From the NCBI GenBank assembly GCA_023230565.1, contig JALNXD010000004.1, forward strand, positions 1-64,000: DNA of 64,000 nt, read 5' to 3'. The DNA is from Syntrophales bacterium (GTDB lineage Bacteria > Desulfobacterota > Syntrophia > Syntrophales > UBA2210). The notes below the pieces were generated by a model. That model ran no database searches. It saw only the letters and a list, made by a program, of their open reading frames with translations, and was not told the origin of the DNA. Shown piece after piece: positions 1 through 8,303 of this stretch. Position 1 is the first letter of the stretch, and every line of letters starts with the position of its first letter. Position numbers and translations under genes: made by a program.

Positions 1-10
1 CGCACCTTCG

Positions 11-1516
11 ATCGGAAAAGACCTGACATTCGAAGGGATTGCGACGGGCGTGTAGTCTGTGTCTCCGTACATGTCTTTTACATCGGAAAAGACCTGACAT
101 TCGAAGGGATTGCGACATCATTCGAAGGCGCTTCGAAAAACAGTTCTGGTTTTGAGGACGGGATCGGAAAAGACCTGACATTCGAAGGGATTGCGACTCC
201 CTCTACTTTTTGAGAATCGCCCTCAGCACCCTTTTAACATCGGAAAAGACCTGACATTCGAAGGGATTGCGACGAAATATGACTTACATATAATCAATGT
301 TGATTATACATAAATATCGGAAAAGACCTGACATTCGAAGGGATTGCGACTGCAACCGGCTCTGTCGTTTCTGCGGCGGTGATCATCGGAAAAGACCTGA
401 CATTCGAAGGGATTGCGACCGCCGCCCATCCCGCTAATTCCGGCCGCGGGCGCCGTGCCATCGGAAAAGACCTGACATTCGAAGGGATTGCGACATCTCC
501 CACATCGGCAGATACCGAGAATCTATGTTTAATCGGAAAAGACCTGACATTCGAAGGGATTGCGACGTGGCGTGGTCGATAATCTCCACGCCATCGCTTA
601 CCATCGGAAAAGACCTGACATTCGAAGGGATTGCGACGCGACCAAAACCATTGCAGCCGTTCTTCGGTGTTCCCTTCCATCGGAAAAGACCTGACATTCG
701 AAGGGATTGCGACTCATTCTACCTCCTTTGCACCTCCTTGTATTGTTGAAATCGGAAAAGACCTGACATTCGAAGGGATTGCGACACTCAGGGATGTAAC
801 ATTTTTCGGCGGGTACGGATCGGAAAAGACCTGACATTCGAAGGGATTGCGACTCCGGCCCCGGCCATCATAGCCAGTGCCGTCAAACCCTAATCGGAAA
901 AGACCTGACATTCGAAGGGATTGCGACGGCGTAAGACTTCGCGTTTTCGATGTCTCTATACATGCCATCGGAAAAGACCTGACATTCGAAGGGATTGCGA
1001 CAAGGTGTCAGGATACGATACAAGGACAGTCTGTCCTATCGGAAAAGACCTGACATTCGAAGGGATTGCGACGATTAGTCCAGCCCCTCCATCCTCTTGT
1101 CCAGTTTTCGGTATCGGAAAAGACCTGACATTCGAAGGGATTGCGACCATTCATTCCTTATGCCATCAATTCCTCGATGGCCTTCAGATCGGAAAAGACC
1201 TGACATTCGAAGGGATTGCGACTACTCTCACGCGTTTATATCCCGTTAATTTCATCCTAAATCGGAAAAGACCTGACATTCGAAGGGATTGCGACCTTCA
1301 CGCCCTCCATAAGTACCGCCTGCGGGTTAATATCGGAAAAGACCTGACATTCGAAGGGATTGCGACGCTTGACACCGTAGAACTTTAGAAGATCGGAATC
1401 AAGATCGGAAAAGACCTGACATTCGAAGGGATTGCGACCTGAGATATTAAGGTGGTAACTGTGAATGTTTGTTTTGATGGTATCGGAAAAGACCTGACAT
1501 TCGAAGGGATTACGAC
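11..1516 (+). CRISPR. CRISPR array, 21 repeats, distal part
   Basis: Twenty-one copies of a 35-bp repeat begin at 11, 82, 163, 239, 316, 385, 460, 532, 603, 679, 751, 819, 893, 967, 1038, 1113, 1188, 1261, 1332, 1404 and 1482. Each starts ATCGGAAAAG and ends GGGATTGCGAC. Spacers are 33-46 bp and all differ. The first 10 bases of the window look like the end of another spacer, so the array continues to the left. The last repeat carries one change (GCGAC to ACGAC). The 3' end ATTGCGAC resembles the 8-nt crRNA handle (ATTGAAAC-like) of type I/III systems. That and the decayed right end suggest transcription on the plus strand from a leader left of the window. No cas gene is present, so the subtype cannot be assigned. 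Apparent ORFs through the array are repeat artefacts. Confidence 0.97.
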
Positions 1517-1559
1517 GCACCTTGCAGAACAAAACCTGTGCGTTTATATTTATCTGAAC

Positions 1560-1572
1560 GACCTGACATTCG
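1560..1572 (+). repeat. Degenerate CRISPR repeat fragment
   Basis: The 13 bases GACCTGACATTCG match the centre of the CRISPR repeat and lie 43 bp after the last full repeat, which is about one spacer away. The flanks of the repeat unit are lost. This fits a decayed, oldest terminal repeat at the trailer end. Confidence 0.7.
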
Positions 1573-1582
1573 TGCGCATATG

Positions 1583-2784
1583 AAAGGGGACGTTGGTTCC
1601 AAAGCAACTTGACAAACGATTTTGAAAGAGATAGCTTGGCCACATGCCCAGACAACCAAGACTTGATACACCCGGTGCTTTACATCATGTAATGGGCCGG
1701 GGGATAGATGGAATAAAGATATTCCGCAATAAAAATGATTGTGAAGACTTTCTTAGCCGTTTGAAAGCCCTTAGTGAAAAGAAAGCCCTGAGTGTTTATG
1801 CTTGGGCACTTATGGATAACCATTTTCATCTGCTGGTCAGAACCGGAAAATCCTCTTTGTCCGATAGCATGCGTAAGCTCTTAACCGGCTATGTTGTCAA
1901 TTATAATCGCCGGCATAAAAGGTATGGGCATCTATTTCAGAACCGGTATAAATCGATACTTTGTGAAGATGATCCCTTCCTTTTGGAGTTAACCCGCTAT
2001 ATCCATCTCAATCCTCTAAGGGCCGGAATTGTCAGGGATATGAACGAATTGAGGCGGTATGATCGGTGTGGTCATTCCGTCATTCTCGGAAAGATTTATC
2101 GGCCATGGCAGGATAGTGAAACGATTTTAGCCTATTTCGGTAAGAGGCGTAAGGCGGCAACAGAAAAATACGAGAAATATGTTGAAGATGGAATTAAAGC
2201 CGGTAATCGTCTTGAGCTGGTCGGAGGTGGTCTTATCCGGAGTCTTGGAGGGTGGTCTCAGGTTCTCTCTTTAAAAAGGACCGGGAGCAAGATATATTCG
2301 GATGAACGTATATTGGGTGGTAGTGATTTTGTAAAAAAAGCCATTAAGGATGCGGAGAAAAAGGAGAAAGAAACCCTTCGGTTAAATCAAAGGATTTCCG
2401 ATTTGGTTTCCTTGGCTGGAAGGATATGTAAAGGAGAGAGTGTAGATATATCAGACTTATGTTCCGGGATAAGGAAGAAAGATGTGGTTCGATCAAGAAA
2501 GATATTTTGTCAGCTTGCGGTTAAAAAGATGGGGTATTCCGGTGCTGAGATCGCGCGCTTTCTTGGAATCACCACTTCGGCCGTGAATCGTTTAGCCGAA
2601 TCGGATAGGCTGAATAATTTTAAAGATTATCTATAAGTTTTTTGGAATCAACGTTTTGGAAGATAGAACTTGTGCGAGAGGTATGCCCAAAATCAGCAGG
2701 TATTCTTAACTGCTTGTTTAACAAGAAATTATTTTTTCATATTTTCTCTTGACAAGGAGAGTATAGGATGTCCCCTTTTAATTA
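1583..2784 (+). mobile_element. RAYT unit bounded by inverted GGGGAC motifs
   Basis: The transposase gene is bracketed by AAAGGGGACGT (1583-1593) and its approximate inverse ATGTCCCCTTTT (2768-2779). REP-associated tyrosine transposases are typically flanked by the palindromic elements they recognise. Exact element ends are not determined; the motif pair is what is visible. Confidence 0.5.
1644..2636 (+). CDS. REP-associated tyrosine transposase (RAYT, IS200-like Y1 family)
   Basis: A 330-residue HUH-type transposase. The N-terminal half holds the Y1 transposase domain: a DNHFHLL motif (His60 and His62, metal-binding HUH pair) and a candidate catalytic Tyr near residue 87, followed by the typical RYGHLFQNRYKS stretch (about 93-104). 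The C-terminal part (about 275-320) contains GAEIARFLGITTSAVNRL, a helix-turn-helix resembling the DnaA-type domain found in a RAYT subgroup. Such proteins cut single-stranded DNA at REP palindromes and are usually domesticated single-copy genes. It starts 127 bp after the last CRISPR repeat. A TTGACA (1609-1614) lies just upstream, but its -10 would crowd the start codon. The dispersed GGGGAC-type repeats later in the window are candidate substrates; that link is inference. Confidence 0.92.
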   Translation: MPRQPRLDTPGALHHVMGRGIDGIKIFRNKNDCEDFLSRLKALSEKKALSVYAWALMDNHFHLLVRTGKSSLSDSMRKLLTGYVVNYNRRHKRYGHLFQNRYKSILCEDDPFLLELTRYIHLNPLRAGIVRDMNELRRYDRCGHSVILGKIYRPWQDSETILAYFGKRRKAATEKYEKYVEDGIKAGNRLELVGGGLIRSLGGWSQVLSLKRTGSKIYSDERILGGSDFVKKAIKDAEKKEKETLRLNQRISDLVSLAGRICKGESVDISDLCSGIRKKDVVRSRKIFCQLAVKKMGYSGAEIARFLGITTSAVNRLAESDRLNNFKDYL

Positions 2785-2955
2785 CCATGATTCTATCCCG
2801 CTTACTGGGGATCTGTGCGGGGGGGCCATCCGAAGGGAGGGCCCTACTGCGCCCCTAAAAATGGCCTATATTGAGTTTTCTGTGGGCAAAAAAACTTTCT
2901 TTATACCGGGAGAATGGCTAGCTTTGAGCTGATTATAATTGAAATTCAATGTGAT

Positions 2956-3936
2956 ATGAATTTAGAAAAGACAAAAACGATGAGCATGGAAGAAGCAATC
3001 GGGCAATATGTAAAGGACGGTAGCCACATTTCCATGGGTGGTTTTACAATCAACCGAGTGCCCATGGCTGCAGTGCATGAGATTATGCGACAAAGAATAA
3101 AGCAACTTCACCTGTATGTTCATTCGAATGGTCAAGGTGTTGATGAACTTATCGGGGCGGGCTGCGTATCCAAAATCGAAATTGCATACGGGGGTAATGG
3201 CAAGTTTGCATCGACCGGAATAAGATTCAGAAAGGCGATTCAGGATGGAACTCTGAAATGTGAGGATTATTCGAACTACCAAATGATGCTGAGATTTTTA
3301 GCGGGTGCTATGGGAGTCCCTTTTCTGCCCACACTTTCTTCGTTTGGGACAGATATCATCGAGAAGTGGGGCTTTCCAAAAGATGTGAGAGAGCATGATC
3401 CCAAAATTCCTAATAAGAAGCTGATCGTTACCGAGAATCCATTTGACAATTGGATGGAAGCATCAAAGGTTGTTTTAGTCCCTGCCATTCAAACTGATGT
3501 TACTATTATTCACGTTCAGCAGGCGGATAGTCATGGGACAGTGAGAATCCGGGGGGCAAATTTCGGCTGCATAGAACAAGCTAAATCCGCACGGCATGTA
3601 ATAGTGACATGTGAAGAATTAGTGAATGAAGAAGAACTTAGAAAATGTCCGGATCACAATCAGATACCGTTCTTCTGTGTTGATGCCGTTGTCCTTGTAC
3701 CTCATGGTGCGTATCCTACCGCCTGTTATGGATATTATGATTATGATCCAGTGTTCTTGAAAAACTATGCGACATACGCTCAAAATGATGCACGCTATAG
3801 AGAGTATCTTGATAAGTACATTTATAATATTAAATCACACAGCGAGTTTATTGAATTGAATGGCGGAAAAAAAAGACTGGAAGCCATTAAGGCAGACGCG
3901 GCAGCGGGATACAGACTGGGGCTAAAAAGGAATTAA
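2956..3936 (+). CDS. gctA: Glutaconate CoA-transferase subunit A-like
   Basis: The protein aligns along its length with the alpha subunit of family I glutaconate CoA-transferase. Recognisable stretches are EAIGQYVKDGSHISMGGF near the N-terminus, RFRKAIQDGTLKCEDYSNY, VTIIHVQQADSHGTVRI, and CVDAVVLVPHGAYPTACYGYYDYD. With the B subunit it would move CoA between acyl-CoA and acetate or a dicarboxylate in anaerobic amino-acid or aromatic-acid degradation; substrate cannot be read from sequence. The frame is open from an ATG at 2914, but family alignment favours the ATG at 2956 (326 residues); neither has an ideal ribosome-binding site. It is separated by 8 bp from gctB and surely co-transcribed. 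Confidence 0.85.
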   Translation: MNLEKTKTMSMEEAIGQYVKDGSHISMGGFTINRVPMAAVHEIMRQRIKQLHLYVHSNGQGVDELIGAGCVSKIEIAYGGNGKFASTGIRFRKAIQDGTLKCEDYSNYQMMLRFLAGAMGVPFLPTLSSFGTDIIEKWGFPKDVREHDPKIPNKKLIVTENPFDNWMEASKVVLVPAIQTDVTIIHVQQADSHGTVRIRGANFGCIEQAKSARHVIVTCEELVNEEELRKCPDHNQIPFFCVDAVVLVPHGAYPTACYGYYDYDPVFLKNYATYAQNDARYREYLDKYIYNIKSHSEFIELNGGKKRLEAIKADAAAGYRLGLKRN

Positions 3937-3944
3937 GGGATATA

Positions 3945-4709
3945 ATGGAAAACTATACTTCACGAGAAATGATGACAATCGTTGCAGCCAGGGAAATTAA
4001 GGACGATGATATCGTATTTTGTGGGACGGGAATGTCAATGCTTGCCGCGATGGCAGCAAAACATATAAGCGCGCCTCGCAGCATCATATTTTTTGAAACG
4101 GGGCCTATTGATCCGGTGCTGAAGGAACTTCCTCTTGCAGTTGCGGATTCAAGAACGATGTATAATTCATGCGTGACCGGCGGACTTATTGACGCTTTTA
4201 ATACTATGCAAAATAAAATTACGGGCGACCATGTTGTTGGAATTGTGGGAGCAGCACAGATTGATAAATATGGTAACCTGAATTCCACCGTAATTGGCGA
4301 TTATGACAAGCCAGATGTACGCTTTGCGGGCAGCGGAGGAGCATGCGATGTAGCATCATTTGTTCCCCGAAGTATCATTTTCATGCAACAGGAAAAGAAA
4401 AAATTTGTGAAGAATCTGGATTATATGACTAGCCCTGGGCATTTAACCGGTGGTGAAAGCCGTAAGGTTAGCGGGTTGCGCCAAGGAGGACCAACTTCAG
4501 TTATCACAAATATGGCCATGTTTAAATTCGACGAATTTACAAAGGAAATGTATTTAGCAGGGTATTTTCCTGAAATTACAACCGGTAGAATACTTGAAAA
4601 TATGGAATTTGAAGTGGATATTTCAAGAGCCAGAGAAATATCTCCGCCAACAAATGGCGAATTGAAAATTCTACGAAACATTTGCGATCCGCAGAAATTG
4701 GTTCTTTAG
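3945..4709 (+). CDS. gctB: Glutaconate CoA-transferase subunit B-like
   Basis: A 254-residue beta subunit of a family I CoA-transferase. The catalytic glutamate, which forms the covalent CoA-thioester, is present as Glu51 in IIFFETGPID, equivalent to VESGLMD in Acidaminococcus GctB. Other family signatures are IGGAQID-like VGAAQIDKYGNLNSTVIGDYDKP, the glycine-rich RFAGSGGACD, and YMTSPGHLTGGESRK. It has a good AAGGGA ribosome-binding site and follows gctA by 8 bp, forming a two-gene unit that yields the heteromeric enzyme. No dehydratase or decarboxylase gene is adjacent, so the exact pathway remains open. Confidence 0.87.
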   Translation: MENYTSREMMTIVAAREIKDDDIVFCGTGMSMLAAMAAKHISAPRSIIFFETGPIDPVLKELPLAVADSRTMYNSCVTGGLIDAFNTMQNKITGDHVVGIVGAAQIDKYGNLNSTVIGDYDKPDVRFAGSGGACDVASFVPRSIIFMQQEKKKFVKNLDYMTSPGHLTGGESRKVSGLRQGGPTSVITNMAMFKFDEFTKEMYLAGYFPEITTGRILENMEFEVDISRAREISPPTNGELKILRNICDPQKLVL

Positions 4710-5014
4710 AATGAAGAAGTTAAATGGCTGTATCTGAGGATGCTTCTGGTAAAGGCTAGCATATTGCCGTTTGCTTGAAACAAGGCTATTATCAGAAGGA
4801 TTCAATATTCTGAATAGCGGCATTGCTGTCCCACTTCTATCCAGTGGGCAACAAAACAGACTTCTTACCAAATGCACCTTAAATAACCCAGTTTTCCCGC
4901 GTGAGGCTCAGGCCGTCGACGGTATAGGACAGGCCTTTGGAGACGGCCAGATTTGGGTTTTAATGATTATTGAAGCAAGAGGAGAGATTGGAGAATATCA
5001 GATCGTGACGTTTT
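4710..5014. other. Intergenic stretch without recognised gene
   Basis: Roughly 300 bp between gctB and the minus-strand zinc-ribbon gene. Open frames exist but show no recognisable domain or ribosome-binding site. The minus strand around 4890-4945 reads a short plausible peptide (KGLSYTVDGLSLTR) that could be a scrap of a phage gene, which would fit the integrase relic nearby, but this is weak. Confidence 0.4.
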
Positions 5015-5248
5015 TCAATCTATTTCTATTATAAGCCCGCACTGCTCGCATCGGTAACGGATTTTCCCTTTGTCCGGCGATTCAATTGAATCAAAATCAT
5101 AGTGCCTTTGCCCATGAACATCAAAGCACTCGGGACAGCAGCCTCCATGTAATTCGTCAGCGTTGATGGTCAGATGACAGTGGCGGCAACGCAGCACATT
5201 TTTCTTTTCCGGGATTAAGACAAGGTTGTGATGTTTGCATGGATTCAT
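5015..5248 (-). CDS. Small zinc-ribbon protein
   Basis: A 77-residue protein with several Cys pairs spaced as in zinc ribbons: CRHC near residue 20-23, CCPEC near 37-41, and CEQC near 69-72, plus an N-terminal CKHH. It ends in an acidic tail. No catalytic domain is seen, so a metal-binding or nucleic-acid-binding role is the most that can be said. The Cys/His pattern is too regular for a chance frame. It stands alone on the minus strand between the CoA-transferase genes and an integrase relic. Confidence 0.7.
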   Translation of the reverse strand: MNPCKHHNLVLIPEKKNVLRCRHCHLTINADELHGGCCPECFDVHGQRHYDFDSIESPDKGKIRYRCEQCGLIIEID

Positions 5249-5333
5249 ATAAAGTACGGACTTTCATAAAAATAACAGACACGCTGGAAAGCTGCCGTCT
5301 GAAAACAAGACCTAACATGATTTCATCAAGAAT

Positions 5334-5591
5334 TCAAATACTGGACAATATCCTGCTATTATCGACAAAGCCGTTGAAAAGTGTTAACAATTCCGAAATG
5401 TCTTTATTTTTCTCAGTCATTCTGGAATCCCATTTTTTTTGTTCAGCGAGTATCTGCTTGACATAGTCGTTTGCGGTATCGGTGTTGAGATAAAACCGCT
5501 TCAAGTACTGGTAGACTTCCTCGGTGCGGCTGATTTCCTGTTCTTCGTTTCTTCCGCCGCCTGTGTCGATGGCGGCCCGCCAGATTCCCAT
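5334..5591 (-). CDS. Hypothetical protein, possibly a 5'-truncated remnant
   Basis: An 85-residue frame with a charged, helical C-terminal part (VYQYLKRFYLNTDTANDYV onward). No domain is recognised. Its first 15 residues (MGIWRAAIDTGGGRN) look atypical, and the start lies a few bases from the beginning of the plus-strand integrase relic, so the gene may have lost its 5' end at a recombination junction. Coding status is uncertain. Confidence 0.35.
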   Translation of the reverse strand: MGIWRAAIDTGGGRNEEQEISRTEEVYQYLKRFYLNTDTANDYVKQILAEQKKWDSRMTEKNKDISELLTLFNGFVDNSRILSSI

Positions 5592-5603
5592 GGTCCTAGT
5601 GGA

Positions 5604-5965
5604 ATCTCTAAAATCCTACGATGGGCTGTTACCCAAGGCATGCTGAAGGATAATCCCTGGAAGAGCAGGGAAGTCCTTCATCAGAAGAAGAGATCAATCG
5701 AACTTTTTGCTGTCGAAGAGTTTAAGCAGATTCTGGCCAATTCTTCCGATCACCTTGCCTGGGCCCTGGAGGTAGCTTATTATACGGGGGTTCGTCCCGG
5801 GCGTTCCGAGCTTTTCGCTCTTAAATGGTCACGTCGACGCGACGATGATCGTCAAGGTCTATGCCCATATGGTCTAAGAGATGCGCAGGAAAGAGGCACT
5901 GAAAATCCTGCAGGTCGAATTCGTAAAATTGGAATTGTTGGGTAATTCTGTTGGAAAAAACGAAA
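5604..5965 (+). pseudogene. Tyrosine recombinase/integrase relic
   Basis: The translation from 5604 reads ISKILRWAVTQGMLKDNPWK, typical of the core-binding/catalytic junction of phage integrases. It continues to VAYYTGVRPGRSELFALKW, the motif holding the first catalytic Arg. The middle of the catalytic domain is then missing. After a frame change (about 5830) the DNA encodes DATMIVKVYAHMV, matching the C-terminal tyrosine motif, followed by an in-frame TAA. So the N-terminus, the central His-x-x-Arg region and frame integrity are lost. The relic lies 40 bp from a tRNA pair, a common integration site, suggesting a departed island or prophage. Confidence 0.75.
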
Positions 5966-5995
5966 AAAGGGGCTGACGAATCATCGTTAACCCCC
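5962..5995 (-). terminator. Rho-independent terminator of the tRNA unit
   Basis: On the minus strand, just after tRNA-Lys, GGGGTTAACGATGATTCG continues into TCAGCCCC and then TTTTTTCG with more T. The hairpin pairs GGGG/CCCC and ACGA/TCGT and is followed by a T-rich tract. This is a classic intrinsic terminator for the tRNA-Arg/tRNA-Lys transcript. Confidence 0.8.
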
Positions 5996-6004
5996 TGATA
6001 TTTC

Positions 6005-6080
6005 TGGTGGGCTGCCGGGGGCTCGAACCCCGAACCTACTGATTAAGAGTCAGTTGCTCTACCAGCTGAGCTAGCAGCCC
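6005..6080 (-). tRNA. tRNA-Lys (CTT)
   Basis: The 76-nt minus-strand sequence folds as a cloverleaf. The acceptor arm begins GGGCTGC and ends GCAGCCC-A with encoded CCA. The D-loop is AGCTCAGCTGGTAGAGC, the anticodon loop CTCTTAA gives anticodon CTT, and the T-arm contains GGTTCGAGCC. It lies downstream of tRNA-Arg in one transcript and is followed by an intrinsic terminator. Confidence 0.97.
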
Positions 6081-6103
6081 GAAATTTTAAACTTCCGTAT
6101 ATT

Positions 6104-6180
6104 TGGTACGCCCGGTAGGATTCGAACCTACGACCAACAGATTCGAAGTCTGCGACTCTATCCAGCTGAGCTACGGGCGC
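6104..6180 (-). tRNA. tRNA-Arg (TCG)
   Basis: The 77-nt minus-strand sequence begins GCGCCCGTAGCTCAGCTGG and ends with encoded CCA. The anticodon stem-loop GACTTCGAATC gives anticodon TCG (Arg), and the T-arm contains GGTTCGAATCC. It precedes tRNA-Lys by 23 nt. Confidence 0.97.
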
Positions 6181-6322
6181 ATATCTTTTTTTCAAGAACC
6201 TGCCTTCTGCTCCCATAGTGGCAATAACATATATTGTAAGGCAATTCTCTCGAAAATCGGTTTCCCTATTTAGTCTTTTGAATCTCCTTCGTCAAGTCTT
6301 TTTTTGCATTTGCCGGCCTTTT

Positions 6323-7315
6323 CTATGATTTGCGATGGCATGAGACCAATTGTTGTTCATCCCGTAATTCAAGGCCGGGCTCCCTTTCTTCACATATCGC
6401 CATTTTATATGGGCATCGAGGATGAAAAGGACATCCTGAAGGGGGGTTGACCGGACTCGGAATGTCATCCGACAGCGGTTGATCCTTCCGGGTGAGAAAA
6501 GGATTCGGTATGGGGACAGCCGCAAGCAGAGATCGGGTATAAGGGTGCTGCGGGTGCGTAAGTATTTTTTTCTTGTCGCCGAGTTCTACTATCTTGCCCA
6601 GGTACATGACAGCGATTCTGTCGCTCATATGCCCTACAACGCTGAGATCGTGGCTGATAAAAAGGTATGTCAATCCGAATTCTCCTTGAAGATCCTTCAG
6701 CAGATTCAGTATCTGGGCCTGTATGGACACGTCCAGAGCCGAAACCGGTTCATCTGCGATTATCAGGTCCGGACTGACCGAAAGCGCTCTGGCGATACCG
6801 ATTCTCTGTCGCTGGCCTCCGCTGAATTCGTGAGGGTAACGGCCCATCTGTTCCCTTGTCAGTCCCACTCGCTCCATCAGATGGGCAACAGATTCGGTTT
6901 TGTCTCTTCCCTTTGCCAGCCCGTGAATTCCGAAGGGTTCTCCGATTATGGCGCCTGCGCTCATCCTCGGATTTAAAGAAGAGTAGGGGTCCTGGAAGAT
7001 CAATTGGACTTTTTTTCTAAATGCTTTCAGGGTGCGGCCGCGGTATTCTGTAATATCTTCACCGTTAATGGTAATGATGCCCTCAGTGGGAGTTTCAAGA
7101 CGTGCAATCATACGTCCCAGAGTAGTTTTTCCGCATCCGCTCTCGCCGACAAGACCCAGTGTCTCTCCTTTATGAACCGTGAGATTTATATCATCCACCG
7201 CTTTAAGTATTCTGTGTTTTCCCGAGAGAAATCCGCCTGATATAGTAAAATATTTTTTGAGATTTTTTATATCCACCAGTACTGAATTGTTGGAATCTCT
7301 TTTAAGCTGTGTCAT
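6323..7315 (-). CDS. Oligopeptide/dipeptide ABC transporter ATPase (OppF/DppF type)
   Basis: A 330-residue ABC ATPase. It shows Walker A GESGCGKTTLGR (about 58-69), signature FSGGQRQRIGIARAL (about 165-179), Walker B LIIADEPVSALD, and the switch His in LFISHDLSVV. The C-terminus carries the Cys-rich tail of peptide-importer ATPases (CPFHPRCPYKMAIC). It energises import of peptides with its partner OppD, which lies 13 bp upstream in the same operon. No permease or binding protein is in the window, so they must be elsewhere or the transporter is assembled from dispersed genes. Confidence 0.92.
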   Translation of the reverse strand: MTQLKRDSNNSVLVDIKNLKKYFTISGGFLSGKHRILKAVDDINLTVHKGETLGLVGESGCGKTTLGRMIARLETPTEGIITINGEDITEYRGRTLKAFRKKVQLIFQDPYSSLNPRMSAGAIIGEPFGIHGLAKGRDKTESVAHLMERVGLTREQMGRYPHEFSGGQRQRIGIARALSVSPDLIIADEPVSALDVSIQAQILNLLKDLQGEFGLTYLFISHDLSVVGHMSDRIAVMYLGKIVELGDKKKILTHPQHPYTRSLLAAVPIPNPFLTRKDQPLSDDIPSPVNPPSGCPFHPRCPYKMAICEEREPGLELRDEQQLVSCHRKS

Positions 7316-7328
7316 TTTTTTATGCCTT

Positions 7329-8303
7329 TTATTCTGATTTCCAGCATCTCACGCAGTGGCCCGGTTTGGCCATTGTCAATGAAGGCTCTTTTTCTTTGCA
7401 AATGCGTTTTGCGCGGGGACAGCGGTCTTGAAAGCTGCATCCGGGAGGAAGGTCGTACAGATTGGGAACAGAACCGGGAATTACCTTAAGGTATGCCTGA
7501 GGTTGTTCGACGGCATCCAATCGGGGACTCGAAGCCATCAGCCCTTCAGTGTAAGGATGAAAGGGGCTGGAGAACAAATCTTCTACACTGCAATATTCAA
7601 CTATTTTACCCGCATACATCACTGCACAATGCTGGGTAGCCTCGGCGATTACTCCGAGATCATGAGTAATCATTATAACCGATGAACCGAAATCAGCCTT
7701 GAGTCTGTTAATAAGCGCAAGTATTTGCGCCTGTATTGTGACGTCAAGGGCCGTGGTCGGCTCGTCGGCAAGCATTAATCGGGGATTGCATGACAGTGCC
7801 ATGGCTATCATCACTCGCTGGCGCATGCCGCCGCTCATCTGATGGGGATAATTCTTGAGACGGTCTTCCGGTGATGGCATTCCCACGCGCCTGAGCATGT
7901 CGGCGGCCTTTTCCATAGCATCCTTTTTTGAGAGGTGCTGGTGCAATCGTATAGCTTCTGCGATCTGATCCCCGATTTTGATCACCGGATTGAGCGAATT
8001 CATCGGCTCCTGAAAGATCATGGAAATGTCTTTACCTCTGCGGCTTCTCATCTCTTCTTCGCTGGCTTTCAGCAGATCCGTTCCCTCAAAGAGGATCCGT
8101 CCGCCGGCAATTTCACCGGGGGGCTGCTGTATCAGCCGCATTATGGACAAGGCAAGCACTGTTTTGCCGGAGCCGGACTCTCCCACTATGCCCAGCGTAT
8201 CACCGCGGTTAAGCGTTAAATCGACACCGTCAACGGCCTTCACCGTGCCGTTTCTTGTATGAAAAAGAGTTTTCAGGTTTTCTATTTCAAGAACTTTATT
8301 CAT
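7329..8303 (-). CDS. Oligopeptide/dipeptide ABC transporter ATPase (OppD/DppD type)
   Basis: A 324-residue ABC ATPase with Walker A GESGSGKTVLAL, signature MSGGMRQRVMIAMAL, Walker B LMLADEPTTALD and H-loop MITHDLGVI. The C-terminal Cys cluster PPGCSFQDRCPRAKRIC is typical of the D subunit of peptide importers. Its start codon lies inside the 3' end of pepA (8-bp overlap), so translation of the two is probably coupled. The arrangement ties peptide uptake to intracellular peptide hydrolysis. Confidence 0.92.
   Translation of the reverse strand: MNKVLEIENLKTLFHTRNGTVKAVDGVDLTLNRGDTLGIVGESGSGKTVLALSIMRLIQQPPGEIAGGRILFEGTDLLKASEEEMRSRRGKDISMIFQEPMNSLNPVIKIGDQIAEAIRLHQHLSKKDAMEKAADMLRRVGMPSPEDRLKNYPHQMSGGMRQRVMIAMALSCNPRLMLADEPTTALDVTIQAQILALINRLKADFGSSVIMITHDLGVIAEATQHCAVMYAGKIVEYCSVEDLFSSPFHPYTEGLMASSPRLDAVEQPQAYLKVIPGSVPNLYDLPPGCSFQDRCPRAKRICKEKEPSLTMAKPGHCVRCWKSE

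Noticed and set aside
294..1655. Several ORFs of 60-155 residues across the first 1.6 kb on both strands
   Set aside because: Their translations repeat the same peptides (for example IGKDLTFEGIAT) because they read through CRISPR repeats; they are not genes.
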